The notes: generated by a model from the sequence alone, not told the origin. Counted from the first letter of the stretch, positions 1 through 9,548 are shown. The stretch is DNA of 64,000 nucleotides from an uncultured Bacteroides sp. (GCF_963676325.1 NZ_OY781099.1:3286001-3350000); one strand, 5' to 3'. A program made the numbers and translations.

Positions 1-440
1 GGAAGATCTGTCACCAAGCCAACTATCTTGACACCAGTAATCTTTGCAGCAAGTAGTGCAGCTAAACAAGTGCTATAGCAAAGAATATCGCAAACTATAG
101 CCTTGTCTTTCCTTTTTTTAAATCCATAGCCAAATACATATAAGAAAGTATAAATAAATAGACATAAATGACGTATGACGGAAAAGTTTAAAAAGGGTAC
201 ATACCTGTAATTCACGCCATCCTCACTATCATTTTGATAGTTCAAAAAGCGTTCTCGTTTTTCTGACATAAAAGCTGGTGGATTAGACAAAACTGTTACA
301 TTTGACTTGTTTTTACATAGACCAGCTGCTAATACTCTATAAAATTTTTGCACTGCATACGCAGGATACTGTCCTGTTATTTTTCGAATATCATCCAGTA
401 AATTATTAGATAAAAGCGAGGATATTAAGAGAATATTCAT
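1..440 (-). CDS. Glycosyltransferase, N-terminal part (cut by window edge)
   Basis: An open frame starts at ATG 440-438 and runs off the left edge after 146 codons with no stop. The protein begins MNILLISSLLSNN and later contains LAALLAAKITGVKIVGLVTD. This reads as the N-terminal Rossmann half of a GT-B (GT4-like) glycosyltransferase. It lies 28 bases downstream of the EpsG-like polymerase gene, in the same direction, so it should be the next gene of the capsule operon. The catalytic C-terminal half is outside the window, so donor and acceptor cannot be inferred. The family call is an inference from fold-like sequence and context. Confidence 0.6.
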   Translation of the reverse strand, partial: MNILLISSLLSNNLLDDIRKITGQYPAYAVQKFYRVLAAGLCKNKSNVTVLSNPPAFMSEKRERFLNYQNDSEDGVNYRYVPFLNFSVIRHLCLFIYTFLYVFGYGFKKRKDKAIVCDILCYSTCLAALLAAKITGVKIVGLVTDL

Positions 441-468
441 AACATAGTAGTTAATGGTTTGAAAGAAT

Positions 469-1563
469 CTATATTTGACTAAATATGGAACAGAATATTC
501 CATAAGATTTCATCCAAACAGGACTATTGAAGAATTTATAGTAGTCAAAAAAAATAATTAATAAAACTAATCCAAGCAAAACAAACCTAAGAGTTTTGTT
601 CTTAATTGAAGAAAATGCTATTGGATATGCTGCTAAATTGAACGCAACAAAATAGTTTGCCAATCTGCCTATCATTGGCATTACGGTTCCAAAAGGTAGA
701 ATAAGAGAGCCAATAGTAGAAAGAGCTACTAATTGCTTCTTTGACTGAGAATCTTCATTCTTCTCAAAAAGATAATACATGGAAACAATGACCGGAATCA
801 TATAAATCCACCAGCCCAAACCTCCGAACGAAATGTTATTATCATCTTTACCATAAACTTCTGCATATTCTTCAAAAGACTCCATTGCAAAGAATGGCTC
901 TATAATTTGATTGACAAGATCGACTGATAAATATAATGACAACAACAATACCATATATGCTAATACCCAATATTTTCCATTTTTCATTGGAGCATATCCC
1001 CAAAAAGCAAATGGTAAAAGCACCTTAGCAGTACCATGAACAAAGGAACATAAGAATAAAATTGCTAATACATACAAAGGTTTCTTCTTCTCAATAAGTG
1101 GCCAGCAGGCAAGAAATATTGCACCAACAAATCCTTGTCTCATCATTGAAAAGTTTATAAGATATAGCGATGTACATATTGCATATATATATACCGAAAC
1201 TGTCCACCATTCTTTAGGTGCATACTTTCTAATGAACTGATAGAAAATAATGTTTTGGATGACATTAAGTACAGCAACAAGCATAAAGAATCCTCCTAAA
1301 CACTGAAAGATCCAATTTAATATGGTCCATCCAGGATCTTTAAAGGTCTCAACATCGATTAAGTTCTTCCACGAGAGATTATAACTCGCAATAGATTTAT
1401 ACAGATTATAATAACTCATATAATCGTTACCATAATCATAATGAATGGCTCCTAAAACTGTAAGTAGAACGAACCCCCATTTCATTCCGTCATTCATCTG
1501 CCCCTTTACCTCCAAATGGGTAAAAAGAATTGCGAGAATACTTACAAATACTACTACTAACAT
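469..1563 (-). CDS. EpsG-family/Wzy-like polysaccharide polymerase
   Basis: A 364-residue, very hydrophobic protein with about 9-10 predicted membrane helices. The N-terminus has a motif typical of EpsG-type proteins: an IHYDYGNDYMSYYNLY segment near residue 40, where Asp, Tyr and Asn follow the second helix. EpsG/Wzy proteins polymerise undecaprenyl-linked repeat units at the outer face of the inner membrane. The locus has a Wzx flippase at 6148-7683 and no other polymerase candidate, which supports this role. The gene starts 3 bases after the stop of the upstream glycosyltransferase gene. Base composition is AT-rich like the rest of the first 10 kb. Which linkage it forms cannot be told from sequence. 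Confidence 0.75.
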   Translation of the reverse strand: MLVVVFVSILAILFTHLEVKGQMNDGMKWGFVLLTVLGAIHYDYGNDYMSYYNLYKSIASYNLSWKNLIDVETFKDPGWTILNWIFQCLGGFFMLVAVLNVIQNIIFYQFIRKYAPKEWWTVSVYIYAICTSLYLINFSMMRQGFVGAIFLACWPLIEKKKPLYVLAILFLCSFVHGTAKVLLPFAFWGYAPMKNGKYWVLAYMVLLLSLYLSVDLVNQIIEPFFAMESFEEYAEVYGKDDNNISFGGLGWWIYMIPVIVSMYYLFEKNEDSQSKKQLVALSTIGSLILPFGTVMPMIGRLANYFVAFNLAAYPIAFSSIKNKTLRFVLLGLVLLIIFFDYYKFFNSPVWMKSYGIFCSIFSQI

Positions 1564-1566
1564 AGA

Positions 1567-2820
1567 TTATCCCAAAATAGATTTATAAATAGAAAACATT
1601 TCTTGCCCAAAATCTGTACGTCTATTTTCACGGATATTTAAAGCCTGTTTTCCTAACAACTTGCACATTTCTTTGTCACCCAATAATTTAATTATATATC
1701 CGGCAAGGGTTTCATGTTCACGACTGTTGTACAAGAGAGCATCTTCACCATGATGAACAAGACTAGCAGCACCACCAACCATTGATGATATACAAGGAAC
1801 TCCGACAATTAATGCCTCAATAAGAGAAGATGAATGATTCTCTACCATTGAAGGCATTACGTATAAATTGGATTTAGCCAAACGTTCAGCCATTTGTTGT
1901 GAAGAAAGGACTCCTGTAAATATTATATTTTCATGAAGACTATTATTGTTATATATTCTATGAAGCCAATTATAATAACCAGTTCTATGAATAAAACCTT
2001 TAGTGTGCAGCAAATAATTGTCTCCGGGAATATATAATTTTACTTTGGGAAAAGTCTTTTTTACAATACTCAATGCTTGAAAAAGAATATGATGACCTTT
2101 ATATGTAACGCCACCTGCATTAGTAAAAATAGACAGTTCATCTATTTTATCAATATTCCAGGAACAATTATAGAAATCTTTTTTGATTGGGAGCTTGTTG
2201 TAGAAAACACCAATCTTGGGATTCATTGCTTTACACTGGCTCTCACACCAATCATTCTCTACAATTGCCGCATCTGCTAGTTTGAATAATTTCTTTTCAA
2301 TCTCAGTTTGATTGTAAAATAATTTATCTTTTTTCTTCGGGTTCAGCTTATCTACATAGTCTCGCAAAGTAGAACACAGCACCTTATGAGGTACACCATC
2401 ATCCAAGTGTCCAACAATAGCGTTCATTACACCCTGCACATATATAACTTTAGGTGTATTATTTGAGAAACATTTGAAAGCAAGATAAGCGAATCTTGCC
2501 TCTGAACCCCACGAAACCAGAATATCCGGTTTAATATTTTCCGCAAGTTCCTTCCAATAATTTTGATTAGCTTGTGATTCCAGGTCATAATCAAAAATAG
2601 AACCTCCAGGAAGTATATAAAATGACACCCCTTCATATTTACCATTTAACATATCCTTACGATTGCTAACAGTAGCTATGTGTAACTCTATATCTGCACT
2701 ATTTTTGGCAGCCTCATAAGCTGCATATAACCAAGATCCACTTGCCGATAATTTTGGCTCTTGGTTTAAAAGACTAAAATGATGAGCAAATAGGCCATTT
2801 GTAATCCAAAGTACCTTCAT
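1567..2820 (-). CDS. Glycosyltransferase, GT4 type
   Basis: A 417-residue GT-B fold protein. The N-terminus (MKVLWITNGLFAHHF) is the usual beta-strand opening. The C-terminal half carries TNAGGVTYKGHHILFQAL, the start of the group 1 transferase domain, and the E-x7-E motif ENHSSSLIE near residue 327, the retaining-GT4 signature that contacts the nucleotide sugar. It probably adds one sugar to the lipid-linked repeat unit on the cytoplasmic side. It lies 5 bases after the preceding GT gene and 3 bases before the polymerase gene, so it is within the operon. Sugar specificity is not readable. Confidence 0.85.
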   Translation of the reverse strand: MKVLWITNGLFAHHFSLLNQEPKLSASGSWLYAAYEAAKNSADIELHIATVSNRKDMLNGKYEGVSFYILPGGSIFDYDLESQANQNYWKELAENIKPDILVSWGSEARFAYLAFKCFSNNTPKVIYVQGVMNAIVGHLDDGVPHKVLCSTLRDYVDKLNPKKKDKLFYNQTEIEKKLFKLADAAIVENDWCESQCKAMNPKIGVFYNKLPIKKDFYNCSWNIDKIDELSIFTNAGGVTYKGHHILFQALSIVKKTFPKVKLYIPGDNYLLHTKGFIHRTGYYNWLHRIYNNNSLHENIIFTGVLSSQQMAERLAKSNLYVMPSMVENHSSSLIEALIVGVPCISSMVGGAASLVHHGEDALLYNSREHETLAGYIIKLLGDKEMCKLLGKQALNIRENRRTDFGQEMFSIYKSILG

Positions 2821-2825
2821 AATAT

Positions 2826-3977
2826 CTAAGCTTTACTGCACGGACCGTCTACATAAACTGTTTCTTGTCCGTTTTTTAAATTATTACATAAACATATAAA
2901 TCTTACCACAGCGTTTGAGGCATTCCATGTTTTACTAATTGTTTCATAACCGGCTCGCCCCATCTTTTTTCTCAAATCTGGAGAATTAATTAGAATTTTA
3001 ACTTGCTTATATGCATCTTTCCAATTCTTTTTATATTCAAGCCCGTTTACTGTATGATTTAAAACAAAAGGAACGCTTCCAATCGAATGGTTTGCAACTA
3101 CAGCACATGCACTATTTAAAGATTCATTCAATACTGCGCCCCATCCTTCACCTTTATCAGAAGTAAACAAAAAAATCTCAGATTCTTCCATTTCCTTTCT
3201 AACCTCTGCTGGAGGCATTGCACCCAGAAGATGTATTACATTATCGAGTTGGTAAGACTTTATCAGATTATGAATCTGCTCTTTCATAGGTCCAATACCA
3301 ATCATATTCAATTTAAATTTATACCCCTCTCTAACAAGTTTATTCGCTATTTTTATAGGTATTTCTGGATGCTTCCAATCAATAAAACGCCCAACCCACA
3401 ATAATGAAACTTCCTTAGTATTTGAATAGCTATTTTTTTTGATCAGTAATGCACCGATATCCTCGTACTGATACACAAACGGAAAATAGCCCCATTTATA
3501 GCACTTTTCTTTAGGAAATCCAAAAAGTTTCAGATCACGAGATGTATATGCACTAGCACACAACATATATAATGATTTGTTTCTATAACAAGAAAATTCT
3601 TTATACATATTCAATTGTAATCGAAGATCAAACAAACGATAGTCTCCAGACTTTAAAAATCTTTCATTATATCTAAAAGTTAACCCTCCTTTATTAATTC
3701 TTTCCTTATAGGGCATATTCTTACTAGAACCGATAATTACAACATCACTATCGATCATTAGTCTCTTAGCTAATTCTTCGCTTTGACCACCTTCGTATGC
3801 TTTAACAACAAAAGGATACATTTCGTTCATATCCTCAAAACCGAAAGCAATTCGGTCCGGAGCAATTCTCTCATCTGCTACAAAATGAAAGTTTTCCTCA
3901 CCGACATTCTTTAAAAACTCCAAACAAATAGGGAGTTGGTGGTCATTTAGAAAGTTCGAATAAAATGTTATTGTCAT
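2826..3977 (-). CDS. Glycosyltransferase, GT4 type
   Basis: A 383-residue GT-B protein. Near residue 190 the sequence EVSLLWVGRFIDWKHPEIPI is the canonical start of the GT4 C-terminal domain. The E-x7-E motif appears as EGWGAVLNE near residue 290. The start codon overlaps the stop of the upstream pyruvyl transferase gene as ATGA (3974-3977), so the two are translationally coupled. The enzyme presumably extends the capsule repeat unit. Its specificity cannot be read. The coupling hints that it acts next to the pyruvylated sugar, but this is only inference. Confidence 0.85.
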   Translation of the reverse strand: MTITFYSNFLNDHQLPICLEFLKNVGEENFHFVADERIAPDRIAFGFEDMNEMYPFVVKAYEGGQSEELAKRLMIDSDVVIIGSSKNMPYKERINKGGLTFRYNERFLKSGDYRLFDLRLQLNMYKEFSCYRNKSLYMLCASAYTSRDLKLFGFPKEKCYKWGYFPFVYQYEDIGALLIKKNSYSNTKEVSLLWVGRFIDWKHPEIPIKIANKLVREGYKFKLNMIGIGPMKEQIHNLIKSYQLDNVIHLLGAMPPAEVRKEMEESEIFLFTSDKGEGWGAVLNESLNSACAVVANHSIGSVPFVLNHTVNGLEYKKNWKDAYKQVKILINSPDLRKKMGRAGYETISKTWNASNAVVRFICLCNNLKNGQETVYVDGPCSKA

Positions 3978-5014
3978 ATGAGAGTTTTATTTAAGTAATT
4001 AAAGGCTATTTCCTGAAGCGCAACAATACAATTATTTACTTTTGTATATTCGACAATTGCGTTACCGGCATTCAATTTTTCTTGCATCTGCAAAGAATTA
4101 AATAAAGACTGAAGTCTACCAAAACCGCCAGACTTATTACAATGAACTATAAATTGTCTATTATATATAGTTGAAAAAACACAACCATGAAAGGAGTCTG
4201 TTATTACTTTATCAGCATATTTTATGTATGATAGCCAATCTTCTATTGCAGGTAGTTCTATATCATCACGCAAATTAACATCGATAATTTCATAGCCCTC
4301 GGACTTAAATTTATCAATTTCATTTTGCACTAAAGATTTATCACCGAGCCAATATATAAAGATGTATTTTTCTTTAATTAGACGAGGGGAAGTAAATTTG
4401 TCATAATCCTCAACGGATAATAAAAGTGTTGGATCAATTAGCAATTCGGGGGTTATTCCAAGATTATTCTTGCACAAATCTACTCCATCTTCCTCTCTAA
4501 CTGATATACCCTTGAACAATGACAATAGATCCTTAATCTTTAATGTCTGGCTTGTTGTATACGTCCATTCACTTAAGCCAAATGAAGCTGCATATGAAAC
4601 CTTAGTGACGTTTGACGATACAAAATCGAGGTAATAGTTATAGCCAAAATTCATAGCAAAATCTTGACGCCAAACTTGATCACTACCAACTATAACGGCC
4701 TGCAAATCGTAGTCTTTACATATGCTTCTCATCCTTTTTTGGGACCTTACAGGATATGTCCTAAGAAAATTGCTATTGATGAACGATCGTATTTTAAATG
4801 TAATATCAATTTTGTCAGGGGTATAGTAACGTGGACAGTGAAGTATTCTCAACAATGCTCTTGTCCATTCCCACAAGAAAAAAGACTTGTCACCTTCTCG
4901 TCTTATTACAACGGGGGTATGCCCCATCTTCTTTAAGAAAGTAGAAAGAGCATAGCATTGGAGTACCCCTCCATAATTTGCTCCTTGTGGATGAGTCAGT
5001 ATACCTATTTTCAT
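3974..5014 (-). CDS. Polysaccharide pyruvyl transferase family protein
   Basis: A 346-residue protein with the N-terminus MKIGILTHPQGANYGGVLQC, typical of the PS_pyruv_trans family (CsaB/WcaK-like). The middle has VIVGSDQVWR near residue 110 and the C-terminal part has ADKVITDSFHGCVFSTIY, containing the family's conserved D-S-x-H. Family members transfer a ketal-linked pyruvate from phosphoenolpyruvate to a sugar in capsules and cell-wall polymers. The gene starts 4 bases after the FrhB-like gene and overlaps the next GT gene by 4 bases. A pyruvyl transferase next to an FrhB-like Fe-S protein is a pairing I have seen in Bacteroidetes polysaccharide clusters. Confidence 0.88.
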   Translation of the reverse strand: MKIGILTHPQGANYGGVLQCYALSTFLKKMGHTPVVIRREGDKSFFLWEWTRALLRILHCPRYYTPDKIDITFKIRSFINSNFLRTYPVRSQKRMRSICKDYDLQAVIVGSDQVWRQDFAMNFGYNYYLDFVSSNVTKVSYAASFGLSEWTYTTSQTLKIKDLLSLFKGISVREEDGVDLCKNNLGITPELLIDPTLLLSVEDYDKFTSPRLIKEKYIFIYWLGDKSLVQNEIDKFKSEGYEIIDVNLRDDIELPAIEDWLSYIKYADKVITDSFHGCVFSTIYNRQFIVHCNKSGGFGRLQSLFNSLQMQEKLNAGNAIVEYTKVNNCIVALQEIAFNYLNKTLI

Positions 5015-5018
5015 TTTA

Positions 5019-6146
5019 TCAAAAGTCTGAAAATTTACTTATAATTCTTCGAATAATCGATGGCTGCATTTTTTTATTAATTATAGTAATAACATTAAAT
5101 CCTAATTTTGGGAATTCCTGCCAAAAAAAACTTCTATATTTAGGAGATTCCATGGACTTTTTATATGATAGATTACTTGCAATAAAAGCTTCTATTGAAT
5201 ATTGCTGTAATTTAATAGATAGCTTATTTAAAAATTCATTGCCTTTATTAGTGTTGACCATAACTGCACTAACTCCCATGTCATCGAAATTTTCTGGTTT
5301 TATATCCCAATAGCCCCAATTGTCAGCAAGTGTTATATCACTATTCGAGCGTCCTTCCTTTGCTGGGCATTTATAACATGAAGGTCTCAAAAAGACATTA
5401 CTCATGAATCCCTTAAGGTACATTGAGTTAGCTGCATAATCATCATATAAGACGTTATCTCCTGCTTTTATAAGATAACTATAACGTTTCCATCCCCTTA
5501 TTTTAGCTCTCAAGTTGATATATGTAATTTTTTGATTCATTGAGTTAATATCTTGTAAATAAGATTTCCATATTTTGGGACTTGGGACACCATGACAAAC
5601 AATATCTACAGTAAGAAGATTATCATATTCTTTACGAAGAAACATCTTGAGTCCTAATATCTGACATGAGGTTCCAGTATAGAGTACCTTAAAGCCAGCC
5701 CTTAAGAACTCACGTGCCTGCTTATATGTCTCACCAATACGGCTTTGGAGATATTTAGATCCACGGAATACTTCTAATCCCTCAATCGTTTTAGTAAAGT
5801 CGTGCATCACCTCCCAGTTCTCATCAAAGCGAGCACCAAATACAACACCGCCCTCGTTTATTACTTTTTCTGCTAGTATTGTAAAGATGCCTCCTGAGGA
5901 ACTTTTCATGCGAATCTCCTCATTGGGATTAATGGCAGCATATACATTCAAAGGTTTCTTTGGTTCAGTCTGATTGAGTACAGGACAAACATTCTCGCAA
6001 AGTCCGCAATCAATACAAGTTTCTTTATCAACATATGGATATCGGAATCCTTCTTCGTCTTCAGGGAATGAAATACACATCTTCGGACATACTTGAACAC
6101 AAGCAGTACATCCACAACAGTTATGTTTATCTACAATATAAACCAT
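5019..6146 (-). CDS. Fe-S protein with F420 hydrogenase beta-subunit (FrhB-like) domain
   Basis: I place the start at ATG 6146-6144 (375 residues), one base after the flippase stop. A longer frame begins at 6170 but overlaps that gene. The N-terminus holds two ferredoxin clusters, CCGCTACVQVCP (residues 10-21) and CIDCGLCENVCP, both C-x2-C-x2-C-x3-C-P. The remainder is FrhB N- and C-domain-like, with SSSGGIFTILAEKV, GTSCQILGLK, DIVCHGVPSPKIW and CYKCPAKEGRSNSDITLADNWG. Proteins of this build sit in many polysaccharide loci without a proven reaction. A redox step on a sugar or on the pyruvyl donor is a guess. F420 dependence is not implied. Confidence 0.85.
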   Translation of the reverse strand: MVYIVDKHNCCGCTACVQVCPKMCISFPEDEEGFRYPYVDKETCIDCGLCENVCPVLNQTEPKKPLNVYAAINPNEEIRMKSSSGGIFTILAEKVINEGGVVFGARFDENWEVMHDFTKTIEGLEVFRGSKYLQSRIGETYKQAREFLRAGFKVLYTGTSCQILGLKMFLRKEYDNLLTVDIVCHGVPSPKIWKSYLQDINSMNQKITYINLRAKIRGWKRYSYLIKAGDNVLYDDYAANSMYLKGFMSNVFLRPSCYKCPAKEGRSNSDITLADNWGYWDIKPENFDDMGVSAVMVNTNKGNEFLNKLSIKLQQYSIEAFIASNLSYKKSMESPKYRSFFWQEFPKLGFNVITIINKKMQPSIIRRIISKFSDF

Positions 6147-6147
6147 A

Positions 6148-7683
6148 TTAGTGTTTCTTGAGCTTTGCAATAACCTTTCCTGTAATTAATGCTCTCTCAT
6201 TTTTTGAAAGTCCTACAGCATAAATTGATGAGCTTACAGAAATGATGCATGTGATTCCTACAACAAATAGTCGAATAAAGCCTTCACCGAATTGTCGCTG
6301 AATGAAAAGTGGAAATAAAAGAGAAAATATAACTACCCGAGATATAGGATAGTAAATATTCTTTAAATAAGATATTAATGGCAAATTAATTTGCTTTCGT
6401 AGCATTATCATACGCCCCAATTGGGCAACACCTTCCATAAAAAAATGTACTATAAATACAGAATATGCAGGTGCACCCAAACTTAATGCTACATATGAAA
6501 TTGGTAAAATCAAAATAAGAAAACCACCAACAATAGCTTGAAATACTTTAACATTTCCTGTTGCCTGATTTGCAATAGAACAGGGACTTGATAAAGGATT
6601 TAATAAAGTGATACAAAGCATTATTTGAACAAATATAGCAGTATGCTCAGGTACCGTCTTAAGCCATAAGTTAAGAATATAGTTTGTCTCAAGTATTACA
6701 GGGAGTGCAATTAAAAACAACAAATAAAAAGAAAAACGGGCAGCTCTAAACATTAAACTGTGCATTAGAGAGAGGTTACCTGATGCGTAATTCTTGGTAA
6801 TCTGGGGATTGATTGCCATTTGGAAACTACCAGCAAATTGCTGGATAGCCCCCTCAACTTGTACTGCAATACCACGAGCTGCATTTACAATAGGTCCAAA
6901 AAAAATATTTAACATCATATTCTGTCCTTGTGTATATAATACCGCTGCAAAATTGCCAAAGAAACTCCATCCAGCAAATTCGGACATATCCTTTAATAAT
7001 GGTTTATCTATAACATGATGATAAGTAGACTCCTCAAAATGCTTTCTGCAATATATTGCATAAATAAAACGAATGAGAATCTGAATAAACAGCAATAATA
7101 CAGAATAAACTATTAACTTATCCCATGGTGAAACAACAAGAAGGTATACTATTAATAATTTCATGGAGACTTCTAGAACAGATATATATGCAAATGCTGA
7201 CATTTTCTCATGAGCAACAATTGCGGCATTATAAGGCACTGACATTATACTAACAACAGTGGCAAAGATTGAACATTGGTACACCCACATTGCCGCCGTC
7301 ATTCTATATTCTGGAATAACAAGTTTCTCCATTAAAAACCATAACCCAACAGTTTCTCCTAATATAATTATCAGCACCGATATGATTGCATGAATCTGGA
7401 GAGAAGTACTAAAAACTATCTTAAGGTTTTCAATTTGACCCTTTCCTAGTAAAAAAGTAATATAACGTTGAGTAGCAGAAGACATTGCTGTATTAAGGAA
7501 TGCGAACATTGCTATGATACCACCAGTAACATTGTAAATACCATAACCTTCTACTCCTAAAGTATTCAAAACCACTCTTGATGTAAATAAAGTTACACCC
7601 ATAGTGAAAAGCATTCTAAAGTAAAGCAAGATAGTATTTTTTGCTATCCTTTTGTTATCTGAGATATTATTTGTTTCTGACAT
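6148..7683 (-). CDS. wzx: Wzx-type lipid-linked oligosaccharide flippase
   Basis: A 511-residue integral membrane protein with about 12-14 predicted helices and the MOP/MATE opening IAKNTILLYFRMLFTMGVTL followed by LGVEGYGIYNVTGGI, typical of RfbX/PST-type exporters. It is expected to flip the undecaprenyl-diphosphate-linked repeat unit across the inner membrane for polymerisation by the EpsG-like protein at 469-1563. With Wza-type lipoproteins in the same locus this indicates a Wzx/Wzy-dependent capsule. The stop at 6148-6150 lies one base before the ATG of the FrhB-like gene. Confidence 0.88.
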   Translation of the reverse strand: MSETNNISDNKRIAKNTILLYFRMLFTMGVTLFTSRVVLNTLGVEGYGIYNVTGGIIAMFAFLNTAMSSATQRYITFLLGKGQIENLKIVFSTSLQIHAIISVLIIILGETVGLWFLMEKLVIPEYRMTAAMWVYQCSIFATVVSIMSVPYNAAIVAHEKMSAFAYISVLEVSMKLLIVYLLVVSPWDKLIVYSVLLLFIQILIRFIYAIYCRKHFEESTYHHVIDKPLLKDMSEFAGWSFFGNFAAVLYTQGQNMMLNIFFGPIVNAARGIAVQVEGAIQQFAGSFQMAINPQITKNYASGNLSLMHSLMFRAARFSFYLLFLIALPVILETNYILNLWLKTVPEHTAIFVQIMLCITLLNPLSSPCSIANQATGNVKVFQAIVGGFLILILPISYVALSLGAPAYSVFIVHFFMEGVAQLGRMIMLRKQINLPLISYLKNIYYPISRVVIFSLLFPLFIQRQFGEGFIRLFVVGITCIISVSSSIYAVGLSKNERALITGKVIAKLKKH

Positions 7684-7695
7684 AAATTACTAGAA

Positions 7696-8160
7696 TTATT
7701 TTTCTAAGTGTTTAATTTTGCTGTTAAAGTTGTTATAAACTAATACCGTCGAGCAAACTATTACTAACATACAATAGATGATGATATTAATATTGTTTGT
7801 AAATCTGAGAAAATATATGTGAAACAAGTAAAATGAAAAACTATAAGTACCTACATAATCAAATACCATATTACGAATACAAACATTAGTGACAAAATGA
7901 ATAATATACAATGAAAATGTTATAGCACTCATAATAGAGAAGGTTGAAGAAACTACCAATCTATTTTGCTCAGGGCAATAATTACTACTACCTACGCATT
8001 GCAAACAAGAGGTTAAGGAAAACAGAACCAACCACCATCCTTTTAAATCGTTGATGTAAATTTTATTACTCTTAGCATACGCGTATAGCATACCAATAGG
8101 AAAACACAGAATAGATTTATACCACAGATTATCAACATTTAGAATAAATATTAAAAGTTT
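7696..8160 (-). pseudogene. Truncated acyltransferase-3 family protein, C-terminal fragment
   Basis: The open frame from ATG 8091 gives 131 residues, but coding similarity continues upstream in the same frame to about 8160 (NVDNLWYKSILCFPIGMLYA). It reads as the last four or so membrane helices of an acyltransferase_3 (OafA-like) protein: FSLYIIHFVTNVC and YSFSFYLFHIYFLRF match the C-terminal helices of that family. The N-terminal half with the catalytic histidine region is missing. At about 8161 the frame joins an IS66-like remnant. An intact enzyme would O-acetylate a sugar. This fragment is very probably non-functional. Confidence 0.65.
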
Positions 8161-8489
8161 GCTATTCTCCCAAGGATGTTCTTCAGTTACAGTAAGAGTT
8201 TCTGAAAATTCCTTTTATATAGGTGAATCTAAGGGAGCACCAGTTACTTGGAGAGAAACGAAAGAATTGCATCGTATTTGTTTGTACCATTTCTCAAATT
8301 CACGGAAGCTAAAGCCTTACTCACACAAAACCTTTCAATGGAAATTTTATTGGGGACACCTTCCTTTTGGTAACGATCCCACAGTAATTCATAATCTTCT
8401 CGTTTGGGCATAAAATATTGGTTTATTAGTATGCCACAAAAATACGAGTTCAGGAAAGGTGAATCAAGAGCCGAATATTAAACGCTTAC
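8161..8489 (-). mobile_element. IS66-type insertion sequence remnant, left end plus broken first ORF
   Basis: On the minus strand an ATG at 8411-8409 opens a frame beginning MPKREDYELLWDRYQKEGVP and continuing NKISIERFCVSK. The reading then continues in another frame as FSFREFEKWYKQIRCN up to a stop. This looks like the short first ORF of Bacteroidetes IS66-type elements with one frameshift and one nonsense codon. About 75 bases upstream the minus strand reads GTAAGCGTTTAATATTCGG from 8489 downward, and IS66-family ends typically begin GTAA. The tnpB and tnpC parts are absent: near 8161 the element runs directly into the acyltransferase fragment. It is therefore a decayed, deleted element. 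The family call rests on memory of related proteins. Confidence 0.5.
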
Positions 8490-8581
8490 TAAACAGGTCT
8501 CGTTCAGGCAGGTAGTCTCATACTCGTATTCACGAACACAGGCAATCAAATACCAATACGAAACTCTAAAATAATATTGAT

Positions 8582-9406
8582 TTAATCCAATATTAATGGT
8601 ATATTACAAATTTCAGATGCTATTATTGAGTACGTAGAGGCTTTACTTCCAATGATTTTTGATGTTCTACCTAGGCAGAATAATTCTGCGACAGCATCCT
8701 TCATTCCTTTTACCGTGTTTCTTTTCAATTCCCAATCTGCAGTTATAATTCGATTACCATACTTATCTTTAAGATTACTTTTTACAAGTTCAGAATCAGA
8801 AGCAATATAAAAAGCCGTATCTTCATTTTCTGAAATTTCACGATCCATAATTTGGTAGAACTTTTCAATCGGACTTCCGTTTATCGAAGCAACATTATCT
8901 GTGCGTCTAATATGAACACCGACTGTATTTTTAGTGTATTTTTTTACAACATTGTTAATACGATCTTCTATTTCTGATGTAGGATGAAAAATATCAGAAA
9001 GAGGAATCTGGGTTGAGTAACGACAAAAACGATTATCTGAATAGATATAGAGTTTTTGAAATTTATCAAAATAATCTTCTATTGTATCATTACTTATAGT
9101 AGACCCTCTAAATTCTGCATCAAAGAAAATTTTCCTGAATTTGGGAGTTAGTCCAAATGTCCATCTATACGGTGGAATGAGAAATATAGATTTCAATTTG
9201 TTCATTGTTATATTTCCAACAAGTATATTATCTGATATCGGTTCAAATAAGTCTTCAAAATTTGCACAACAATCATGCGTCTTCTGCCAATATATCTTAA
9301 TCTTTACATTATGACAATGTTCAACCAAACCAATTGCAGACCTTAAAACATTTATCCTGTTACAAAGACCTGCAATAGGAATTAATGTTAGCTCACTTTT
9401 TTTCAT
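8582..9406 (-). CDS. Fucosyltransferase-like glycosyltransferase (HxRRxD motif)
   Basis: A 274-residue protein starting MKKSELTLIPIAGLCNRINV. The G-x-C/G-N-x-hydrophobic opening is typical of GT11/O-fucosyltransferase-like GT-B enzymes that use GDP-fucose. The key motif VGVHIRRTDN (near residue 167) matches the H-x-R-R-x-D signature of alpha-1,2 and alpha-1,6 fucosyltransferases. The C-terminal segment SKIIGSKASTYSIIASEI resembles their last conserved motif. It probably adds a fucose-type residue to the repeat unit. No GDP-fucose synthesis genes are in the window, so the donor is uncertain. It lies alone between two broken acyltransferase genes. Confidence 0.65.
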   Translation of the reverse strand: MKKSELTLIPIAGLCNRINVLRSAIGLVEHCHNVKIKIYWQKTHDCCANFEDLFEPISDNILVGNITMNKLKSIFLIPPYRWTFGLTPKFRKIFFDAEFRGSTISNDTIEDYFDKFQKLYIYSDNRFCRYSTQIPLSDIFHPTSEIEDRINNVVKKYTKNTVGVHIRRTDNVASINGSPIEKFYQIMDREISENEDTAFYIASDSELVKSNLKDKYGNRIITADWELKRNTVKGMKDAVAELFCLGRTSKIIGSKASTYSIIASEICNIPLILD

Positions 9407-9548
9407 ATATTTATATTATCCAATTGAATAATAATATCCTTTAAATTTTCCCTAATAACACAGAAGTATATTTATTCAACAATATAAGTCTTACTACGAT
9501 GTGAGAAATTATGGTTAATATTATCAATGATACAGTTACCACAAAAAA

